Part shown: piece after piece, positions 22,847-36,199 of the stretch
How the letters are laid out: each line of letters starts with the position of its first letter
Position numbering within the stretch: position 1 is the first letter of the stretch
Source: Coptis chinensis
Lineage: Eukaryota; Streptophyta; Magnoliopsida; Ranunculales; Ranunculaceae
Reading direction: 5' to 3'
Length of the DNA stretch: 64,000 nucleotides
NCBI GenBank assembly: GCA_015680905.1
Contig: CM027377.1
Coordinates: 38,588,501-38,652,500 of the forward strand
Translations under genes and position numbers: made by a program
Notes under the pieces: model-generated
Databases searched by the model: none
What the model was told of the DNA's origin: nothing
The model's input: the letters and a program-made list of their open reading frames with translations, nothing else

Positions 22847-25800
22847 ATGGGTGTGAAAAACTTATGGGATATATTGGAATCTTGCAAGAAAACTCTACCC
22901 CTTCATCACCTTCAGTAAGTAGTTGACACTGCTTAAATTAATGAAGATTTGTTTTGTTTATTTGATTTTGTTTTATTTTTGAATGTTGAAAATTAAGGAA
23001 CAAGAGAGTTTGCATAGATCTGTCGTGTTGGATAGTTCAGCTACAAAATGTGTGTAAATCTCATTCTAGCATCAAGGACAAAGTTTATCTCAGAAGCCTC
23101 TTTCACCGTCTTAGAGCACTTCTCGCTTTGAACTGCACCCTTGTTTTAGTTGCTGGTATGTGCCTCTCTTCTCTCTATCATCTAACAACATTTTTGTTGT
23201 TGACTTGTTGTTGTTATGGTTTAGATGGTTCTATTCCAGCCATCAAATTGTCTACTTATAGACGGCGTCTTGGTTCAGGAAGTGAGGTAGGAGCTGCTCC
23301 ACTCCATGCATTATTATTTATTTTTCTTTGACATTTCATGTCTCTGTTGTACTAAGGAAACAACCCTATTGAGACAGGCCACACGAGATGAAAAAAAATC
23401 GCAAAAGCTGTCCCTTCCTAGAAACATGGGTTCTGAGTTTTCATGTATGATAAAAGAGGCCAAAGTCCTTGGCATGGCATTGGGTATCCCGTGTTTAGAT
23501 AGGTAATCCTTACTTGCACTTCCCTAGTTCTATTTTTCAACAAAGAAGCACTTAATAAAGAGAATGACATTTATTATGAAAAATTATAGTGATATACATC
23601 ATCTTTTGTGGTGATGTTCTTTAATTGTATGGGCACAATGTAATTTGTTCATTTGGAGTTGAAATGAGTGTTAAACTGGTTTCAAAATCTAAAAAGAAAC
23701 TTGGTGTGAACAAACGTGGATTAGGAAGTGTATCGAGCATTTGAAATTTTGAATATGTAAGCCATTACCTGGAGACATGTTTTGTTAGTTGCTTTGAAGT
23801 CCGTAATGATTGCTGTTTTGTTTTCAACTTTGGGGGAGAACTTTCTGAAGCTTCAAGTCTTGGGGTGCGTTTGACATTGTTTTACTTTGAGTTTTTCCTT
23901 GAGTTTTATAAGAGATGCTCTCATACACAATGTTCCTAACTAGATTAACTATGTGTAATCTTAAAAAGCAATCAGCAGAATCATTTAAGAGACAAATTTT
24001 ATTAATACCTTAATGAGTCTGGAAATTGGTACAAGTACAAGCTTTGGTAGGGTTGTATATTGTAGCATATGCTATACAAGCATCTTAAAATTTAAGCGAA
24101 GGCAAACGAGCCATAAAAGTTTTCTGGATTGGATGAAGGGTGCCAAGTATGTTCAGAATTCTGATTCAACACTACCTTTCCCTATGATACCTGCAAACAT
24201 TAATTTCTTTTGATCATTTGATCGAAATATAGATATGCACGACTATAACTCATGTTTAGCGATTAGGATTGATGTAATATCACAACTGTTACCTGTTTTT
24301 TAAAGGTTTTGTTTTTGTTTATTTAATACTTTTTTGATAACAATGAAAAGAAGATAGTGTAGAGATAGTATCTGTTTTTCTTCTCTCATTTGAATTTTTT
24401 TCTAAACAGCATTGAGGAAGCTGAAGCACAATGTGCGTTGTTGAACTCAGAATCCTTGTGTGTAAGTTGATTGAATTCTTCTGGAGTTTTGAACTTTTGA
24501 TCATACTCTGGTAAGTACTAAAGATTTTAAAATGCTTTGTGCCATATTCTCCAGGATGGATGTTTTACTGCAGATTCAGATGTTTTCCTCTTTGGCGCAA
24601 AGACAATCTACAGAGATATTGACCTAGGTAAGCGAGTCTGTACAGGGTTTTCGACATCTTGAGGTGCTCGTCTCTCAACTTGTCTCGGGATGGTCGAATA
24701 TATTTGTCTCATATGCCCTGTTATTGTACTAAACATGACATATTTTGATGATGACTCAGGGGATGGTGGTCACAGTAGTTTGTTATGAAATGGTAGATAT
24801 TGAGAGAAAACTTGGTTTTGGACGGAACTCACTTGTAAGTTCTGTTTTAGATATTTATAAACATCTCCTTGCAAACTGTGGGCCTATAAAATGCTTACTA
24901 AGCAGCTCAAGATATTTGTCAAGAGTATTTGGTTACTTAAAGAAGTTCGTAATATTATTGCTTTTATGATTGTGGTTTGTTAAGAGATTCTGCTCATGGC
25001 TGTGAACAAGTTTAGTGTACAGCGTACCCTTAAGTTTGGACCTTGCTTTACAGTATAGGATATCTATCTTTTCAATAATCTCACGGAACAATTGCAAATT
25101 CTGTCTCTCAGATTACACTGGCCCTACTTCTTGGAAGTGACTACTCTCATGGTGTTCATGGGTTTGGCCGGTATGTAAGAAAGAATCACTTGCGCATTTA
25201 ACTATTTTTTTTGTTTGGATATTAAAAACATGATGGGGTATTAAGGCACAGTCAGTGTCTAGAAGTTTTCCTTCCCCCCCTCAATTTACAGAATTGCATA
25301 TTTGTGTTTTTCTGTAAGAAGTTGAAGAGTCCAACAAGTTGAAATTGTTTGTACTGATTAATTGAAGCTTTTCTGCTGGTCACAGGAGACAGCATGCCAG
25401 ATTGTTAGATCTTTGGGGGATCATAATGTCCTTCGGCAGGTTGCTTCAGAGGGATTTGCATTTGTCAAAAAGACCAAAGGGTTGAAGAAACAAGGGGAAG
25501 TTCGTAATTGTGACGCAAACAAGGAGAACTCCCTGGGTTATAGACAGAAAAATATTGGTGAGTAACGAAATCTCTTGTCTGGATAATGATAACTTGTTAA
25601 GCCATACCTGCATCTATATTTTTTAAGTTGGCGTGGTTCGAGGTTGTACTAGTAAGAAACAAAGGGAAAATAAGAGAGGTAGAGTTGAAAAGAAAAGACA
25701 AGTATATGACTTTTGAAGTATTTAAAAAAAAAAAAAGTATTTACTGGGAGTACAGTGAGTTCTCTTGTGACCTCAAAGAAGCTTCATCATTTTTGTTCTT

Positions 25801-27954
25801 GGAGTTCGATTTTATCCTAATTCTTTTTGAAACACTCCATTCACTGTAATGACATTTGAAGTGGTCATCATTTTTGGTTATCCGTAAATGACTTTTAGTT
25901 GCAGTCGGCCCAAACATCTATATGATAATGAGTACTGAGGTATCTGGTAACCGATATATGCATGGAATATGTGCGCATTCTGTGTTATCGTTCTAGGGAT
26001 ACTTAAGTTAGATGTAACACAAATTGTATTCCTTTTCTTGGATCATTGACTTCAAATGATGAATGCTTAATTTCAGCTGATTCTTTCTTCTTAATTGGAT
26101 ATGGTCAGCAGATGAGAAAGACATGCAGAAGGATCATCAGTTCATAAAAGGTGATTGATGCATATTTGAAGCCAAAATGTCACTCACCAGATTCGGAGAT
26201 GGTGCATAGGTAGAGTCATCTCTACCAAATTTAGTGCATTGGTCTTGACACAGTATTCTATTGTTTTGCACATCATAATAACATTTAAATGGTATGCACT
26301 AGGATGATTTTCTTGTACTTCTCTCTTGAATTCTTCCTCTTGCGTAGTCTACAACACCATTGTGTATGCATACACTATTCACCTAAGAATGTTATAAAAG
26401 TTGTGTGTACTTAGGAATACTACTTATTATCAAACTGTGGGGTAGTCAATGATTGTGCTTATATGCTTCCAGCTATAGATATATTGATTCATTGATATAT
26501 GATATGACTGGTCATTGGTAACTCTTTGGTTTGGCAAATACTCATGCTCTACATGTTGACCCATTTGTTACTCTTGATCCTAATAAGGTCTTAACCTCTG
26601 TAGGGTTCTTGTTCATCATCCATTTCGGAGGTCTGAACTTCAAAAGTTGTGCAGTCAATTCTTTGGTTGGCCTTCTGAAAAGACAGGTGCTCCTCATCGT
26701 TTGGAAATGCTATTTTTTGAAGGATGCATGAGTAAACGTCATAGAAGCGTCATGTAAAAGATTTTATTGTAATTCTTATAATCTTTATACAAATTAATGT
26801 TCCACTGACCCAAGCCAACCTCTGTGACAAAAAAAACCACCAACTATGCATGTGTTTATCTTGTTGGAGTTATATATAATTGCTTTTGGGGCGCAGATGA
26901 GTATATTCTTCCAAAGATTTCTGAGAGAGATTTGAGGCGATTTGCCATTCTGCGGTCAACATCATCAGAATTCGGAGTCCAGCTTCCACTGCAAGAGGTA
27001 CTATATTTGAAAATTTTGGTAGCTTAGTTGTCTCATGTTTGGATGACTTGATCTGTGTTCGATTGTCATGATTCGGAACTCTGCACACTTGAGTCTTGAC
27101 ACTTCAACTGTCTAAACTATTTTTTGATATATATTATAGTTTCAGTTTGTATATATGGTTTTGGAACTATTACGGATGGATGTGCTAATAAAATAATAAT
27201 AATTGACTTTGTTCTATTCGAAGTGTTGGCCGATTTCGTTAGTTTGTTTATTGTGCAAGTTGCTCTCTGGAACTGAGTATATACTCCTTTGTTCTATACT
27301 AAAACAGTTTAATTTGCAGATACCAGTCACATGCCCTATATCTGCTATCATCAAGCGCAGGATAGTGCAGGGAAGCAAATGCTTTGAGGTGGCTTGGAAA
27401 GAGTATGATGGACTCAAAAGCTCTGTTGTTCCAGCTGATTTAATAGAGTGGTAACAGTTCGAAACTTCCATCCGCATGCTAAATTAGACCATAAATTCTA
27501 ATTATATTAAGGTGCGTAATAACAGTTTATCCTTTTGGGTTTTTGATGTAGTGCTTGTCCTGAGAAGATAGTTGAATTTGAGGAGAAAACTCAAGGGAAG
27601 AAGAAGAGTCTCAAACCAAAGACGAAGAAACCACAAAAGACAGCTGCTTTGGATGAAATTGATCTAAAACTTAAAGGCCTGTTGATCGATATAGAATCAG
27701 AAAACAATGCTGTTTCTGGTTCTACTCCATGTCGCGGTGCACATACTCAACTACCTATAGGGAAGGCCTTACCAGAGGTAATTGATATTTTGAGCCCTTT
27801 GCCTTGTAAAACATGGAAATTACAAAAAACCATTGATCCACTCGTTGATGTAATTTATGTAAGTGAATCAGAAACTGACACCTCTCCTGAATATGCAAGG
27901 AAGGCAAGAGAGCTCAGGTTATTTATAGCAAGTATCAAAACTGATGTGTCCTAA
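22847..27954 (+). CDS. SEND1: flap endonuclease GEN-like 2 / SEND1-type single-strand DNA endonuclease, with three small indels
   Basis: This is a RAD2/XPG-family structure-specific nuclease; plant SEND1 cuts branched DNA and back-up resolves Holliday junctions. Fourteen exons: 22847-22914, 22998-23155, 23225-23286, 23357-23502, 24410-24461, 24555-24627, 24760-24834, 25112-25170, 25386-25557, 26112-26209, 26604-26686, 26897-26997, 27320-27450 and 27552-27954. The XPG-N domain starts MGVKNLWDILESCKK with ID at the active site. The XPG-I domain has EEAEAQCALLNSESLCDGC and the acidic DSDVFLFGAKT. The helix-hairpin-helix region reads LALLLGSDYSHGV, and a chromo-like part with SSVVPADLIEW follows before a Lys-rich tail. 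Three indels break the frame: one extra base in exon 7 (24771-24775), one base short at the exon 8/9 junction (25386) and one extra base in exon 10 (26146-26151). Phases of all other exons agree. Family assignment is secure; intactness is uncertain. Confidence 0.91.
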
Positions 27955-28530
27955 ACCAACTGCAGTGGTGATGTAAAGTAATCTTATGTGTATTTAATTA
28001 ATATTACTCCTGTTAACGTTTTGTTGTCAATATTTTTTGTTCTTCTGTGTTTTTTTCTTTTTTTTTAACCTTGGGCATATTCACCAGAGACAACCCAAAT
28101 CATCGTCCTTTCTTTGATGCTTTACCCGTTTTAACACTTTCTGAGCATCCAAATCACGGGGATAGATGATCCCTAGTGAGTAGTGAACATGTGTGGAGAA
28201 AAAAAATTGGAACAGAGAAAGGCAGATTCTGTAATATATGTGCCCAGAACCCCTTCCCAGAAAGTAATTGGACGTAAAAAAAAAAGTGCACTGATTTAAC
28301 ATGAAAAAACAATCAACAAGTGACCACCCCTCAGAAAGGTAAAAATCTATTCCCAAGTTACTAACTCCAGTAGCATAGATCTTCGGAGTTCAAGCAAAAG
28401 AGTAACTTCAGTATCTCTCAGACTCGATTAATTTATTATACGACTACACATTTTAATAAAGAGCCGCAATCGTCCCACTCTCCCACCTCGGTTAACTCTC
28501 TCATCTCAACAACCAAACAAATAATCTCCA
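27955..28530. other. gene-free stretch after SEND1
   Basis: It contains the SEND1 3' UTR and unassigned DNA. No coding sequence or TE end is recognised. Confidence 0.4.
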
Positions 28531-28539
28531 CCACTGGGA

Positions 28540-28665
28540 CAACCACTCTTCACAACATCGCCATCCTAGATTTTTTTTTTTTTTTTTTGATGAAGTCGCC
28601 GTCCCAGAAACTGACTTTGGTTTACGTACTTATGAATCAATATATAAGGCAATGGGCAAGAGCAT
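28540..28665 (+). repeat. fragment of the SDR-unit upstream flank
   Basis: caacatcgccatcctaga, a T-run, agtcgcc, actgactttggtttacg, tgaatca and atgggcaaga occur here in the same order as at 53898-54030 upstream of the second SDR gene. The fragment ends where AT-rich DNA begins. Sequence resembling its continuation (gagcaagact, then caattggcaatattaaatt) reappears after the Helitron at about 37892. Confidence 0.6.
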
Positions 28666-29349
28666 AGTAAAAAAAATCGCAATATATATCGAGATTTCAA
28701 TAATGGATACAAAAATATTGCGATATGTGTAGAGATATATGAAACTGCAAATATCGGTGATATTTCAATAATTTTAACAATATTTATGATATTTAGAGAT
28801 ATATTGTGATATTTTATATAGATAACAATTTTATTTAATATTTATTATTATATTTTAAATAAATACAAAAAATATATTGTGATATATCAAGAAATATCTA
28901 TAATATCTATAATATTTGTCGATATTTTAGATATATCAACTATATTTTTATACAGTTTAAACGTTAATCGGCACCAAATCGCTCCAAAAACTTATAGTGA
29001 TTAATCGTAGTAATCACAATTAATTGGGAATTAATCGGAAACTAATCGGATAAACTAAATGAAGACTAAATATAAATTTAACTCCTAAAATATAATAGTA
29101 ATAAGTTAATAACAAATATTGATATATCTTTACCAAATATATATATATAGGTCAAATGGGCTTTGTTTGTAAAAGGTTTGTTAAGTACAAATGGGCCTTG
29201 TTTGTAATGTAGCTTACATACACCCCAGTGACACTGGATCAAACCTTTTGTTTTTATCAAATATCCCATCGTCTTTAATCTTTCTAAGATAGTCAGATTT
29301 GGTTTTGTGCACCAACAATATTTTGTGCACGAGTTCAATGGAATAAGAC

Positions 29350-29352
<3 letters not shown>
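28666..29352. other. AT-rich repeat-like DNA
   Basis: Many variants of gatatat and aatatcg recur to about 28960, then AT-rich unassigned sequence. No gene is seen. It abuts the poly(A) end of the first LINE. Confidence 0.4.
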
Positions 29353-29381
<29 letters not shown>

Positions 29382-29406
29382 CGATAAACCACTTCTTTCC
29401 ATATAT

Positions 29407-29703
29407 TTAAAATCTCATAAGAGGAGTTACAGACTCAATAACCCAATTTGGAGGAGGTCCAATTCCTGCATATCTGGCTGCCCACTTGGCCAGTTCATGG
29501 GCATCTCCATTGGTGTTACGGCTTATCCAAAAGAACTCGGAATTGGACTCATTATTTATATTACAGACTTGAAATAAATCTAAAATTTTCTTCACATGTT
29601 CATCTACTTGCCAACCTAAGCTTTTCTCATTCCCTGCAAGCACGCCCATCAACCGACGATTATCTCCCAAGACTATAGAGGGCCCCGCTTTTAGCTTTCT
29701 CAA
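29407..29703 (-). pseudogene. RNase H domain of the first LINE
   Basis: About 98 residues in one frame, with GPSIVLGDNRRLMGVLAG and a C-terminal NTNGDAHELAKWAAR, the typical end of the plant LINE RNase H (RVT_3) domain. The N-terminal part with the first catalytic Asp is not in this frame. Confidence 0.75.
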
Positions 29704-29938
29704 TTAGAAGCGGTTGTGACTTCTCGCTCCATAACATTCTGCTGTATAGGCTGTTTGACAATTGAATTTCATGTATCGCCCCGATAATTTACCATATGGA
29801 CGTGATATTGTGGCGGCGCCCCCTTATTCTCACATCGTTAAAAGCACCATCAAAGAGATGAGATTCCTATATTTGTACAACTCCCTATGGCACACTAAAA
29901 TCTAAAGTATTGTTTATGACATGGCGAAGATCCGGCCA

Positions 29939-31123
29939 TTAGGGGATGGATTGTTCTCTGCGGTATAGGCTTACGTGATTCTCTTGATTTGTTTGATTCA
30001 CAATTGTGTAGAGCTCCTGGAAATTGCTCCTCTTTCTTTCAAACTTGAGTTTGTTTCTTGCTTTCCAGATTTCATGCATCATACATAAACCATAGATACT
30101 GGAAGCCTGTAGATCCTTGTCTCTCTCCCAGCTAATGAAATCATCAAGCCAACATCTGATATCCTTTTCTTCTTTTGCATCTACCCTCAAACTTATGTTT
30201 GATCCATACCATAATGTTCTACTCCACTCACAACCAAAGAAAAGGTGATAATCAGTTTCAACGTGCCTTTCACAGAAAACACAAGTTACATCACCCTTAA
30301 ACTTCTTCTGCATCAAAACCTCTCCAGTGGGTAGACCTCCCATGTAAGCTTTCCATATAAAGAGTTGAGTGGCTGCATCAGTTTTTATTTTCCAGATCCT
30401 CCTTATACTCTTTTTATTCATTCTAGAGCTCTCACCCTCCTCATATTCTTTGGCAAGTAACTTGTAAGCAGACCTGACTGTAAGAACTCCCTTCTTATCT
30501 TTCCACCAAATGATTTTATCAATGACATTTGGTTTGATAGTTAAGGTTTTAATACAATCAGAGATAAGGTTAGGAAACAAATCTCCTAACCTAGTAATGT
30601 CCCATTCCTCCTCGTTTTCCTTAGATAGGTCAGATACTCTACGTGTGAGGTTTAGGTTGACTCTTTCTGGGTTTAGGTGGTTTCCTAAAATAAGAGGTTT
30701 TTCAAGAAAAAGTAACCAGGGTTCAGAAAAAGTTTTAATCCTAGAGCCATTACCAAGTAACCACATGAATCCTTCCTTTACTGCTTTCATACTTAACTGC
30801 ACACCTCTCCAGAAAAAAGATTGTGGTTTTTTCTTCTTACCATCTTGGTTATTAAAACAATCCCACTTATATATACTATTGAAAGTTCTAGACCATATCG
30901 AATTCTCATCGTAATAAGTCTCCAAAGCGTGTTTAGCCAACATGGCCAAATTCATTTCTTTGGCTTTCCTGAAACCCAAACCCCCATTTGCCTTTGATTT
31001 GCAAAGTTTCTCCCAACTCATAGTATGCCAAGCAGTAGTATTTGTTGTTCCATTCCACCAAAAATCCCGATTGAGCCTATCTATCCTTTCATTGATCCTG
31101 TTAGGTAAAGCATAAACTCCCAT
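29939..31123 (-). pseudogene. C-terminal RT and zf-RVT region of the first LINE
   Basis: A 394-residue open stretch. It contains RLNRDFWWNGT, WEKLCKSKANGGLGFRKAKE and the zinc-binding module C-x2-C...H-x4-C (CVFCERHVETDYHLFFGC) followed by the usual W-rich segment. It is the part of ORF2 between the RT fingers/palm and the RNase H domain. Confidence 0.85.
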
Positions 31124-31709
31124 GGCATAGATAGGGCGCTTGCCCTCTTGATTTGACTAAAGTGGTTCGCTAGCTTGTGAAAGGATTTTAGCTTTCCAAC
31201 CACCGACTTTCCTTTGTAAACTTTCTAAAAGATACTCAAGTCCTCTCCCTTCTTCTTTCCCAATATGATTGGTACTCCCAAGTATTTCTCCTTTTTCGTG
31301 GACCTTCTTACCTTCCATCTCCTAAGAATCATTTTTGATGTGTGTTATGCACATTCCCTTGAAAAAAGCACTAGACTTCTCCCGGTGACCTCTTGACCCG
31401 GATGCATTGCGATACTTACTCAGAAGATATCCTTGACACTTTGTTTATTTCATCCAAATTTGCCTTGCAAAACATGATCGGATCATCTGCATATAGTAGA
31501 TGATGATAGGGAGTGATCCTCTTCTCACTTTGATGCCACTAATCCTATTCATCATCCTCGGCTTGCTTGAGGATTCTAGAGAGAGCCGTGACGGAATGAA
31601 GAGGTAGGGAGATAGGGGTCTCCTGTCTTAGACCTCATTTGTGGAAACAAATGACTCAAAGGGGAGCCATTTAAAAGAACTTCGGAAGGATCTTGTTTCC
31701 AAACGGACT

Positions 31710-33149
31710 TTAATCATATCTATCCACTTCTGCTAAAACCCGGTTTTCAAAAAAATCGTCTGAGAAAACACCATTCAACTCTATCAAGCGCGCCTTCTTC
31801 ATATCCAACTTTAGGGCCAACCAGCCTTGTTTTTTCTTTTTCATCTTTTTCATATTGTGAAACAATTCACTTGCTAAGCCTATGTTGTCACCAATAAACC
31901 TCCCCTTTACAAAAGCTCCCTGAAAGGGTGAGATAATTTTGTGTAGGTGGGTTTTTAGTCTATTAGCTAGAATTTTTGAGATGATTTTGTATGTGAAATT
32001 GCATAAACTGATTGGCCTGAATTTGGATATGTGATCTGGAGTAGGTATTTTTGGGATCAAGGTAATGAAAGTTTCATTTAGATCTGGTGGAAGGGTGTTG
32101 TATAAGAAAAAATCCTGCACTGTTTTGATAATAGTGATGCCCACTATATCCCAACATCTTTGATAAAAAATCCCTTGAAAGCCATCAGGTCCAGGGGCTT
32201 TCAAGGGATGCAATTTTTTTATGATTCTCCATATCTCTTCATCAGAGGGACAAACTCCTAACAATTCATTTTCCCTGTTGGTTATAATAGGCTGGAAAAG
32301 ATCTAGGATGGAATTATCAGTTTGAGGGTATTGTGTTTCAAAGAGCTTTGTAAAGAAATTGTTTATGGTTTTACCCACTTCTTCTCTTCCTTTTTTCCAT
32401 GAACCATCATCCTCTCGAAGTTTCTCAATTCTGTTTTTTCTTCTCCTATAAATGGTAGATATATGAAAGAACTTTGTATTTCTTGCATAATCTCTCACCC
32501 ATACTTGACCCGATCTCTGCCTCCACAAGCTAGCTTCTCTTTCAAAAAGCTCTACCAATTTCTCCTTTAGCTCTTTTATACTTTTATAATTCCTCTCATT
32601 CATCTCATGTGTCATCAAACTCTCCAACTTCTTCTTCACATTTCTTATTTCACAAAAAATATTTCCAAACTGTCTCTTATTCCAAACTGTTAACTTCTCC
32701 TTTGTGGCTTCCTGTTTTTTCCCTACTATTCCCATGGTAAGATCATCCTCCACTGAATCCCAACCTTCTTTAATCACATCTTTGCATGTATTATCACGTA
32801 ACCACATTTCATAGAACCTAAAAGGTTTCTTTGGTAATGGCTCAGAATTTTTAAGAGTAATGCCTAGTGCTAAGTGATTCGAAGAGACATTAGGGATATG
32901 AAAAACTTTTGCTTCAGGGAAAAAATCTACCCAACTAGGAGTAGCAAGGGCTCTGTCTAGTCTTTCTAAAATATGATTACCATAAGAGCGATTATTGCAC
33001 CAGGTGAATTTAGGTCCCTTAAAACCTAGGTCTATCAAACCAATATCATTAATAAAATCATTAAAATCAAACATGCTTCTGTTAAGAACATTGTGGCCAC
33101 CAATTTTTTCATCTAAAGATGCTACTGCATTGAAATCTCCAAAAATCAT
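31710..33149 (-). pseudogene. endonuclease C-terminus plus first half of the RT domain of the first LINE
   Basis: A 479-residue open stretch. Endonuclease marks are FGDFNAVASLDEKIGG and the late SSNHLALG. RT marks are KAPGPDGFQGIFYQRCW, TLIPKIPTPDHISKFRPISL and GWLALKLDMKKA, whose Asp belongs to catalytic motif A. Directly after motif A the frame is lost. The second catalytic motif survives out of frame as LLYADD near 31483-31500. The ORF2 protein is therefore inactive. Confidence 0.87.
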
Positions 33150-33270
33150 CCAGGGTGCTGGGATATAAAGAGATAGGTCTCTCAGTTCATCCCAGACCCT
33201 CTTTCTATTGCCAGAAGAGGGTTCTCCATATATAAAAGTAAAATACCAATCACAACTGATCTTTAGATTT

Positions 33271-33634
33271 GGGTGTCATATTTAGATTTGCTCTTAGGCT
33301 CCTCTCACCTCACCGCTTTTTTGAAACTGATTTCTCGGAGTAAATCGGCCGTTTTTTAGCTACCGCTTAGACCTGCCTTGACTATATTTGTAAAAACAAT
33401 ATAAAATACCTCTAAAAAGAAAAATATATCCATCATACATATTTAAGCATTAATAAATGAGCATGTCTTCAGTGCGCATGATGTATGGGTATACAGGAAT
33501 GAGGGCCTTTGGATTAGTATTTCTTTGTTGAAATACACTCTCACTTTTGTGTGTGAGTGGTCTAGATTTATTCTCACTTTCTCTCTCCTACGCACCTTAG
33601 ATTTACCCTTGATAAATATACATGTATCTTGATA
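33271..33634. other. unassigned DNA between the first LINE and the Helitron
   Basis: No coding sequence or repeat family is recognised. Confidence 0.35.
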
Positions 33635-33829
33635 TCTTTATATATATATTATAGCTCTACCTCTTCAATTGAGGAAGCGTTTCTAGAGTGTTCACGTGTC
33701 ATGGCTAATTAAGAAAAAGTAGGAGATAAAATAGGAAACAAATATTTATCTTTATCCTTAGATATATATTATAGTTATACTCTTATAGAGATTCCAATTT
33801 TTTCTAAACTCTATTATCCCATCTGTAGT

Positions 33830-34400
33830 TTCATAGGCTCTCCAACTTTTCCTAAACACTATAGCTAATTACGAAAAAACTATTCCATCTAGAATATCAC
33901 CGAATCTCCAACTTTTCCTAAACAATATAGCTAATTACGAAAAAAAAATAGGAGACAAAAAACTAAATTGTTAAAAACAATAACTTCCACCGAAAACGAT
34001 TTTTGTAAAACCCTTTCGATTTGATGCGCCATCCACTGTGTGATTTAGACATTTATTCAGTTAAGGATTCAAAAAATCACAATTACAGCCACAATAATTA
34101 TTATGTATTCCAATTCCTTAGATCTATATTATAGTTATACGATCACCAGTCTATTTTTTGGAACACTCGCAGACTCTATTACTAATAAAAAAAAAAAAAG
34201 ATATAAATAAGAAAACAATCTCATCTAAAGTTTCAGAGAGTCTCTAACTTTTCCTAAATACTATAATTAATTACAGAAAAATAATCCCATATAGAGTTTC
34301 ACAGAGTCTCCAACTTTTCCTAAACAATATAGCTAATTACGAAAAAAAAAATATGAGACAAAAAACTAAATTGCTAAAAATAATAGTTTCCACCGAAAAC
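33830..34400. repeat. short repeats in the left part of the Helitron-like element
   Basis: Phrases like gagtctccaacttttcctaa and atagctaattacgaaaaa occur about four times. ttccaccgaaaacgattt with cctttcgatttgatgc occurs at about 33987 and 34388. This indicates duplication of a roughly 400-bp block. Confidence 0.65.
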
Positions 34401-34734
34401 GATTTTCCTAAAATCCTTTCGATTTGATGCGTCATCCACAATGGGATTTAAACATTTATTCATAGTCAAGGATTCCAAAAATCACTATTCTGACCACAAT
34501 AATTATGACATATTCCAATTAAATTTATAAATTTATAAATTTTCAACACTATATATATAATAACGAGATTCAGTTAAAGTGGACGTTGGGCTTAAATAAA
34601 TTATATACCAATCCAAAACAAATTACATGTGGAAAATTAAATTATACAAAAATAACATCACAAAAATAATGAAAATAGAAAATAAAAAAAATAATGGCAA
34701 AGCAATAATGACAAATATTTTAAAACATATATAA

Positions 34735-35665
34735 TCTTGAATGAAACTAACGTCAAAAACAATTAATGGGAACCAAAACTGGATGCAAATGCATCGAACT
34801 AACCTCAAATAATATTTAACGGAAATCGAAACTCGAGTGCAAATGCAAGCATTAAACTAATCTTAAAAGTAATTAATATAAAATCGGAATATGGATACAA
34901 CTGTATTAAACTAACCTCAAAGAATAATTAATGGTAAATCAAAACTTGGATGCAAATACATCAAACTAATATCAAAAAATAATTGTCGGGAAATTGGAAA
35001 CTGGATGCAAATGCATTGAACTAACCCTCAAAGATTAAATTAAAGGGAAATCGAAAACTGGATGCAATTGCATTGAACTAACCCTCAAAGATAAATTAAT
35101 TATAAATTGGAAACATGATGCAAATGCGTGTAACTAATCTTAAAGAATAATTAACGGAAAATCGAAACCGGATGCTGCAGACCGAACTAATCTTAAAAAA
35201 TAAACTGGATGCAAATGTATTGAACTAACCTCAAGAAATAATTAACGGAAAATTGGAAACTGAATGCAAATTCATTGAATTAACCTCAAACAATAATTAA
35301 CGGGAAATCGGAAACTATATGCAAATGCAACCTTATCAAATAATAAACGTAAAATCGGAAATTGTATGCAAATACATTAAACTAATCTCACAGAATAATT
35401 AACGGGAAATCAGAAAATGGATGCAAATGCATTGAGCTGACCTCAAAGAACAATTAACAGGGAATTGGAAATTAGATGAAAATGTATTGAACTAACTGCA
35501 AAGAATAATTAACAAGAAATCGAAAACTATATGCAACCGCATTGAACTAACCTAAAAAAAAATAACGGGAATCGAAAATTGGATTTAACTGCATTGAACT
35601 AACCTCAAAATATAAATAATGGAAAATCAGAAACTGGATACAAATACATTGAGCTAACCTCAAAA
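34735..35665. repeat. minisatellite array 1, about 53-bp unit
   Basis: The degenerate unit centres on ggatgcaaatgcattgaact, followed by aacctcaaagaataattaac and gggaaatcggaaact. By eye the array holds about 17 copies with substitutions and short indels. The related tail at 35666-36020 includes tgtctcgataagtatagttt and a truncated acccgttcatag terminus. Confidence 0.85.
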
Positions 35666-36199
35666 CATAGTTGAATTATATGTTGTGAGAATGTCTCGAT
35701 AAGTATAGTTTTGCATTTAGAATTGTGTTTATCTTATCTCTTTCCGTATGATTGGTAACTCCTTGCTATTCAAGTAGCGTCAATATATATGAACTTCGCC
35801 TTATTTGGCAATCTCACAAAATTTCAATCAAACTTCTATTATTAAACAACAAAATGAAGTTGGAGGGTTTTATCAAATGTGAGTTTTTTTTTAATGGAGA
35901 GTGAGGTTTTCACGTTATAAGAAATTTGGATGAGTGATCAATATAATATTAATATATAATAGTTATGCATATTTGCAAATATTTTTTAGAATAATTAATA
36001 TAACAATACCCGTTCATAGATAATCTTTGCAGATTCCACATAGTGAGTCATGCATAATTTAAAGAATAATTAACGGAAATCGGGAACTAGATAATCTTTG
36101 ATGATCCAACATAGTAAATCAAATATAATTATTTTTTATGTCATGTTTGCAAGGACACTACAGATGGATTAGTAGAAGTTGGTATTACACACCACATTG

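Larger units (their letters stand above)
29353..33270 (-). mobile_element. 5'-truncated L1-type LINE
   Basis: Read on the minus strand, the element ends in a 29-base A tail (T-run 29353-29381). Going downstream along the element the parts are: the C-terminal half of an exo/endonuclease, reverse transcriptase, a zinc-binding region (zf-RVT) and an RNase H domain. This order is that of plant L1 ORF2. The endonuclease starts in mid-domain near 33270 (FTFIYGEPSSGNRKRVWDEL), so the 5' end, including ORF1, is missing. No convincing target duplication was seen. The reading frame is broken several times. Confidence 0.88.

Noticed and set aside
31710-33149. Domesticated reverse transcriptase gene
   Set aside because: The long frame is just LINE ORF2 with a poly(A) end, truncation and loss of frame after catalytic motif A; no sign of host use.
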